Of a DNA stretch of 36,565 nucleotides, positions 31,933 to 36,565 are shown piece after piece. A program made the translations under genes and the position numbers. This DNA is from CAZOKZ01 sp964580585. Lineage in GTDB: Bacteria > Sumerlaeota > Sumerlaeia > SLMS01 > JAHLLQ01. Within the stretch, counting starts at the first letter, position 1; each line of letters begins with the position of its first letter. The notes under the pieces are model-generated. The model was given only the letters and a program-made list of their open reading frames with translations. It was not told where the DNA came from and ran no database searches. The stretch spans positions 1 to 36,565 of the forward strand of contig CAZOKZ010000043.1 in the NCBI GenBank assembly GCA_964580585.1. The letters run 5' to 3'.

Positions 31933-34900
31933 ATGACCGAATTGCTGCATGGATCGAGCGGCCCGGTTCCTCGCGATTTGCCGCCAGACCCCACGAATTC
32001 TTATAATCCCGACAAAACCGACTCCTTTTCCCTTGATTTGCTGGAAAACATCCCGACTTCCGGCTCGGGTGTGCGATTACGCGCGCCGGACAAGCCGATC
32101 AAGGAGGACGCGACCCTCGAAGCGGAGATGTTCCATCTGCTCGAGTTGATTGGCAAAGGGGGCCATGGCGAGGTGTGGGAGGCCGAGCAGCTCACCCTCC
32201 GCCGCTCGATCGCGGTCAAACGCATCTCGGATGAATTATACCAACGTTCGGAAGACAATCCGAAGCTGTTTGCGCTGCTCAAACGCGCTTTCCTGCAGGA
32301 AGCCTTGATCGCCGCCAGCCTCGAGCACTCGAATATTATCCCGATTTACGACTTGGGTTGCGATGCCGAGGGACGACCGCTCCTGGCGATGAAAAAGGTG
32401 CGCGGCACCGCCTGGAACCAGATGTTGAGCAAAGATTTCCAGCAATTGAGCATTGCGGATTTCCTCGGCAAGCACGTTCCCATCCTGATCGATGTAGCGC
32501 AAGCCATCGCGTTCGCGCACTCTCGGGGAGTGATTCACCGCGATATCAAGCCGTCCCAGGTAATTGTCAGCGAATTCGGCGAAACGGTGCTGATGGATTG
32601 GGGTCTGGCAATTCTGTACCGACCCAAGAATCCCGATCCGGAACATACCCCGTTAAATATTTCCTCGGACATGCGGTTGTTCGATCCGGCTTCGGTTTCC
32701 GCTCCGGCGGGCACGCCTGCTTACATGGCGCCCGAGCAAACTCACTCCACCCCGGATTTGATCGGCCCGTGGACAGATGTTTATCTGCTCGGAGCGACGT
32801 TGTATTTTATTCTGACGGGCTGGCCGCCGCACAATGCCTTGACGTCTCAGAAGGCATTCCTGCTGGCGCGGGAAATTCCGCCTGAACCGCCGGAACAACG
32901 CGCTCCCGACCGCGAAGTGCCCAAGACGTTGTCCGCACTCTGTCAACGCGCCATGGCCTCGCACATCGAGGACCGTATGCAGTCGGTGAGAGAGTTCATT
33001 ACCGAGTTGCAAGACTACCTGACGGGCGCCAGCAAACGCCATGAGTCGCAGTTGGTAACCGATCACCTGCGCGAAGTGCTCGACCGGGGCATTACCACTT
33101 ACGACGAGTTGTCGATCTGCACGAATTTACTCGATCGTGGGTTAGCTTTATGGGCGGAGAATCCCGCGTTGACGGTGTTGCGCGAACGGGTGCTGCACGA
33201 TTATGCGCGTATTGCGATCCATAACAAGGACTTGGTGCTGGCGCGTGTTCAGGCCAATCGCCTCAAGGACAATAAAGCACGCAAGGAACTCCTTGCGGAA
33301 ATCGATGAAATTGAAAATCACTCGCGACGACTGCATCGGCAACGTCACATCGCATTGGTAACCGCCATAACCCTGGTTTTGACGTTGATCGTCGGTTCGA
33401 GTTCCTGGTTTTGGGTGCAATCCTATCGCCGGGCCAAGAAAGCAGAATTCAGCGAGTTCATGAATGACCTGGATTCGGCGCGGTCGCAAATTTTCGCTGG
33501 CGATTTCCAAAGCGCACGCGAACTGCTCCAACATATACCCGCCTATCTGCGCCAAAGCGAATGGGGACGGACGATGAAACTGGCTCATCAGGAACTTCTG
33601 ACGTTGCCGGGCAATCAAGGCAGTCTGACCGATGGCTGCATCAGTCCCGACGGCCATTTGCTGGCGACGGCTACGGAACGAGGAGTGATTACGCTGTGGG
33701 ATTTGGAGAGGGGTGTTCATTTAGGCGAGATGAGTGGACATAGCTCGTCGATCAACGATCTGAATTTCAGTCGTGACGGTCAATACATCGCCAGCGCCTC
33801 GAATGACGAAACGGCGATCATCTGGGACGTAAAAAAACAGTCGGTTTTGCAAGAGTTGACGGGTCACACCGAACCCGTTTTTACCGCACAATTCAGTCCC
33901 GACGACAAAATGTTGCTGACTTCTTCGGCAGACCACAAAGCGTTGATCTGGGATGTCAAGTCGGGACGATTGTTAACGACGTTAATCGGACACGATGGCC
34001 CGGTGTTGGATGCATGCTTCGACCAACAAGGCAAACGAATTGCGACTGCCTCGGCTGATGGAACCGCCATTATCTGGGAAGTGCCTTCCGGTCAGATTTT
34101 ACGCGTTTTGCAAGGACACGACGGAGCAGTCAACACGGTTCGCTTTAGTCCAATTACCAATCAAATACTAACCGCGTCGAATGATTGCACCGCTCGATTG
34201 TGGGACTTGGACACCGGCATGCCGCTGCATCCATTCATTCGTCATAATTCGGAAGTTTACAAGGCAGAGCTAAGCCCCGATGGGGTCATGATTTTGACGG
34301 CTTCGAAGGATTCCACTGCCAAATTGTATAGTCTGGACAGCGAGAACGAATTATCGCTGATCACCCATGCCAGCCATGTAAACGATGCCCGGTTCAGTTC
34401 ACACGGGTTGTTGATCGTGACCGCTTCCAGTGACAAAACGGCAGCCGTTTTTCGCACGGCCACGGGTGAATCGCTTGCAACTTTACGCGGTCACGCGGGC
34501 GAAGTCGTCCGGGCGTTTTTCACCCCGGACAATACGCGCGTTGTCACATTGTCGAAAGACTCGACCGCCAAAATCTGGGACACGTTTACTCAAAACGAAA
34601 ACATGGTCCTGGCGGGTCACCAGGAGAGTGTCAACGACGTGGATTTCAGCCCCGATGGCAGGTGGATTTTAACCGCTTCGGAAGATCGCACGGCCTGGAT
34701 ATGGGATTCCAGCAACGGACGGCATGTCATTACATTGGGCGGACACGAAGACGTTGTGAACTCCGCTCGATTCAGCCCGGATGGCAAGACGATTCTGACG
34801 GCCTCGTACGACGGAACAGCCCGGCTGTGGGACACGGCCACAGGCACGCAGTTGAAGGTCGTCGGTGAAAGTCAGTCGGGTCTTGTCATGGCGGATTTTT

Positions 34901-36348
34901 CACCCAATGGGCAAATGATCGTGACAACGGGCTTCGACCAGCGCGCGTTAGTCTGGAATCTCGAATTGGGCGAACCCATTGTGACACTGAACGGGCACAA
35001 TGATGTCGTTGTCGAAGCCGCTTTTCATCCGGACAACAAACGAATTCTGACCGCGTCGCTGGATCAGACCGCGAAAATCTGGAACCTTGCTTCGGGTAAA
35101 GAATTAGTGACACTGAAAGATCACACTGGCCCGGTGATTTCTTGTGCTTTCAGCCCCGACGGCACGATGGCGGCAACGGGTGGCATGGATGACAAGATCA
35201 AGGTCTGGAACACGGAAGACGGCCAGTTGATTTCGACTTTTTCGTGGCCACGCTCCGACGTGCGGCGCGTGACGTTCTCGCCCTCTGGAACTCGAATCCT
35301 GGCCTCGGATATGTGGAACATTTACAACATCGATTTGGGCACGGGGCGCGTGCTGGAAACGTTGTATGGTTCTCTGCTGGTGGATCGAGGACCGCAAAAG
35401 GGCATGGCGGTATCGCCGGACCAACGGTTGTTGGCAATTTCCCATAAAGGCGGCGATGTAACCATCTGGGGATCGGTGCCGTGGGATATCGAATCGTTGC
35501 CCGACGGCGATAGTGCCAATTGGGCAGAACGCTTTGAAACGTGGCAGCGCGATTCTTACCACCGGTGGATGAATTCCATCGCCCAGAAGGGTTTCCCGGA
35601 TTATTACTGGCGCTTGAATTATCTGGCCGAGGCCCCGTTTGCTACGGGTTACGCGCCCATGAAATCGATCCTGGACGAGACGAAAACTTCTCTGAAACGC
35701 ACCGGGCGTCTATCTCCGGAAATCAACGTGGCTCTCAGCACGTTCCAACAGCAATTGGACGAGTTGAAGGAAAATCATGCGTCGATGTCTCCTTATGCGC
35801 AGCCTTTGATCAAAGCCGTGGAAAACAGTTACAAGGATAAGGAAATCTACATCGCTCAACGAATCTCCGAGCATACGTTGCAAAACCCGCGCTCGCTTCT
35901 GCCCGACACGTCTTCTCGCATTTCGATGTATCGCGATACGTTCCAGGGCTTTCTTTCCGAGCCACTGCTTCCGGCGCACATGGCCGAACTGCTGGTGACG
36001 GGCGAAGAGCGTGAAGTCCGCGTGCTGTGTTCGATCAACAGCGGCGGAAACGACAAGATGGTATTTATCAACGGTAGCTTGCCGGAAATCGGCGAGTGGA
36101 CACCGAACAAAGTCCCCATGCGCTACCTGGGAGAAAATCGCTCGGGTCACGTGTGGGAAATTCGCCTGCCGTTGAAGCCGATGGAATTCAAATTCACCTA
36201 CGGCAAACAAGGCGACGACTGGATCGGCACCGAAGAATGGATTGGCACACCCAACCGCTCGATCCCGCAAGCCAACGCGCCGCTGTACGTCGAATCCAAC
36301 GGTGGGCTGGTGTATTTGAGTATTTTCGGCAGGTTGGCGGATGAGTAG
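31933..36348 (+). CDS. Transmembrane Ser/Thr kinase with WD40 double propeller and C-terminal CBM20
   Basis: 1471 residues from ATG 31933 (GAGGG 11 nt upstream). The kinase domain spans about 67-362: Gly loop GKGGHGEV 74-81, K96, HRD 202-204, DWG 222-224, APE 266-268. The catalytic Asn is again Gln (HRDIKPSQ, Q209). A helical extension (375-460) leads to a membrane span (472-494), a FQSARELLQHIPAYLRQSEW segment typical of planctomycete-type kinases, and 13 clear plus two degenerate WD40 repeats (about 555-1178), enough for two seven-bladed propellers. A helical linker (1180-1355) precedes a CBM20 domain (1359-1466) with W1389 in LPEIGEW and W1436 in EEWIGTPNR, the starch-site Trp positions. 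It is a paralogue of the smaller CBM20 kinase; WD40 and CBM20 should be extracytoplasmic. A small membrane-protein gene overlaps its stop. Confidence 0.9.
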   Translation: MTELLHGSSGPVPRDLPPDPTNSYNPDKTDSFSLDLLENIPTSGSGVRLRAPDKPIKEDATLEAEMFHLLELIGKGGHGEVWEAEQLTLRRSIAVKRISDELYQRSEDNPKLFALLKRAFLQEALIAASLEHSNIIPIYDLGCDAEGRPLLAMKKVRGTAWNQMLSKDFQQLSIADFLGKHVPILIDVAQAIAFAHSRGVIHRDIKPSQVIVSEFGETVLMDWGLAILYRPKNPDPEHTPLNISSDMRLFDPASVSAPAGTPAYMAPEQTHSTPDLIGPWTDVYLLGATLYFILTGWPPHNALTSQKAFLLAREIPPEPPEQRAPDREVPKTLSALCQRAMASHIEDRMQSVREFITELQDYLTGASKRHESQLVTDHLREVLDRGITTYDELSICTNLLDRGLALWAENPALTVLRERVLHDYARIAIHNKDLVLARVQANRLKDNKARKELLAEIDEIENHSRRLHRQRHIALVTAITLVLTLIVGSSSWFWVQSYRRAKKAEFSEFMNDLDSARSQIFAGDFQSARELLQHIPAYLRQSEWGRTMKLAHQELLTLPGNQGSLTDGCISPDGHLLATATERGVITLWDLERGVHLGEMSGHSSSINDLNFSRDGQYIASASNDETAIIWDVKKQSVLQELTGHTEPVFTAQFSPDDKMLLTSSADHKALIWDVKSGRLLTTLIGHDGPVLDACFDQQGKRIATASADGTAIIWEVPSGQILRVLQGHDGAVNTVRFSPITNQILTASNDCTARLWDLDTGMPLHPFIRHNSEVYKAELSPDGVMILTASKDSTAKLYSLDSENELSLITHASHVNDARFSSHGLLIVTASSDKTAAVFRTATGESLATLRGHAGEVVRAFFTPDNTRVVTLSKDSTAKIWDTFTQNENMVLAGHQESVNDVDFSPDGRWILTASEDRTAWIWDSSNGRHVITLGGHEDVVNSARFSPDGKTILTASYDGTARLWDTATGTQLKVVGESQSGLVMADFSPNGQMIVTTGFDQRALVWNLELGEPIVTLNGHNDVVVEAAFHPDNKRILTASLDQTAKIWNLASGKELVTLKDHTGPVISCAFSPDGTMAATGGMDDKIKVWNTEDGQLISTFSWPRSDVRRVTFSPSGTRILASDMWNIYNIDLGTGRVLETLYGSLLVDRGPQKGMAVSPDQRLLAISHKGGDVTIWGSVPWDIESLPDGDSANWAERFETWQRDSYHRWMNSIAQKGFPDYYWRLNYLAEAPFATGYAPMKSILDETKTSLKRTGRLSPEINVALSTFQQQLDELKENHASMSPYAQPLIKAVENSYKDKEIYIAQRISEHTLQNPRSLLPDTSSRISMYRDTFQGFLSEPLLPAHMAELLVTGEEREVRVLCSINSGGNDKMVFINGSLPEIGEWTPNKVPMRYLGENRSGHVWEIRLPLKPMEFKFTYGKQGDDWIGTEEWIGTPNRSIPQANAPLYVESNGGLVYLSIFGRLADE

Positions 36349-36526
36349 GTATCAAAACAAGCCCACTAAACTTTTAAGCAAATGGGGCATCGGTAGTTTC
36401 ATAGTTGCTTTGATGATCACATTGTTCCACATTGATTTTCTTCGTGGGATCGGAACAATGCTGTATGTCTTTGCGATTTTCTATACAGTTAGTTATTTAA
36501 TATTTCGATACAGTAGTGTCCGGTAA
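36341..36526 (+). CDS. Small two-span membrane protein overlapping the kinase stop
   Basis: 61 residues with two hydrophobic helices (WGIGSFIVALMITLFHI and GIGTMLYVFAIFYTVSYLIF). Its ATG lies inside the last codons of the WD40-CBM20 kinase (8-nt overlap), which suggests translational coupling and possibly a functional link with the kinase. The last residues (SSVR) are encoded within the dyad-containing sequence at 36518-36538, so the native C-terminus may have been replaced by an inserted element. AT-rich relative to the kinase gene. No family recognised. Confidence 0.55.
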   Translation: MSRYQNKPTKLLSKWGIGSFIVALMITLFHIDFLRGIGTMLYVFAIFYTVSYLIFRYSSVR

Positions 36527-36538
36527 ACTTTTTCGGAC
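36518..36538. mobile_element. Possible insertion-element end at the window edge
   Basis: GTCCG (36518-36522) and CGGAC (36534-36538) form a dyad around GTAAACTTTTT. A sequence beginning AGTGTCCGGTAAA has the look of a transposable-element terminal repeat, and the composition changes at this point. No transposase is in the window, and a simple terminator for the kinase operon is the main alternative. Confidence 0.3.
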
Positions 36539-36565
36539 CCCGCCCTAAACCGTTGTTATTACGTG

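Noticed and set aside
33700..35240. Repetitive DNA that might be a tandem-repeat or CRISPR-like array
   Set aside because: The roughly 126-nt period is the WD40 protein repeat in frame; DNA copies are diverged and there are no constant repeats with unique spacers.

Overview
This is a 36.5 kb piece of a bacterial chromosome, gene-dense, moderately GC-rich, with coding on both strands. No rRNA, tRNA or taxonomic marker was found, so the host is inferred only. Two large Hanks-type kinases with an MDWGLA activation segment, a conserved helical extension and a WD40 tail, together with FG-GAP proteins, DUF4139 paralogues and an exostosin-like glycosyltransferase, resemble gene content of Planctomycetes, Lentisphaerae, Sumerlaeota and related lineages. 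Signal peptides and a lipobox indicate a cell with an elaborate envelope.

Layout. 0.1-3.9 kb (minus): a polytopic membrane protein and a secreted double FG-GAP propeller protein. 4.4-5.5 kb (plus): RuvX (YqgF) and a TPR-like lipoprotein. 5.6-9.7 kb (plus): three tandem secreted DUF4139-type paralogues closed by a terminator, then a periplasmic coiled-coil protein. 11.0-18.5 kb: assorted genes (2OG-Fe(II) oxygenase, HEAT-repeat protein, GT-C membrane glycosyltransferase, PfkB sugar kinase, single-span coiled-coil protein, internally duplicated secreted protein). 18.5-23.7 kb (minus): a DUF4105 membrane protein and a likely pullulanase - RluA pseudouridine synthase - HU/IHF operon with a clear terminator.

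23.9-36.5 kb is the most interesting part. It holds two transmembrane Ser/Thr kinases that each end in a CBM20 starch-binding domain; one also carries 13-15 WD40 repeats between membrane and CBM20. The smaller kinase follows a PAS-PAS-LuxR regulator in an apparent operon. Divergent from that operon, across a 0.7 kb structured intergenic region, lies a secreted GH13 enzyme with a CBM25-like domain. An exostosin-like glycosyltransferase is divergent from the larger kinase, and a cytoplasmic type I pullulanase lies 0.7 kb beyond the smaller kinase. My hypothesis is an alpha-glucan sensing and response locus: extracytoplasmic starch or glycogen binding drives intracellular Ser/Thr phosphorylation, coupled to alpha-glucan enzymes and a LuxR regulator. 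The domain architecture is read from sequence; the signalling role is inference.

Two other signals stand out. The 9-mer GGGACGGAG (or its complement) occurs 14 times in the first 14.5 kb, in different reading frames and once as a perfect inverted pair, and not once in the remaining 22 kb. The window ends in a dyad that may be the edge of an insertion element overlapping the 3' end of a small membrane-protein gene.
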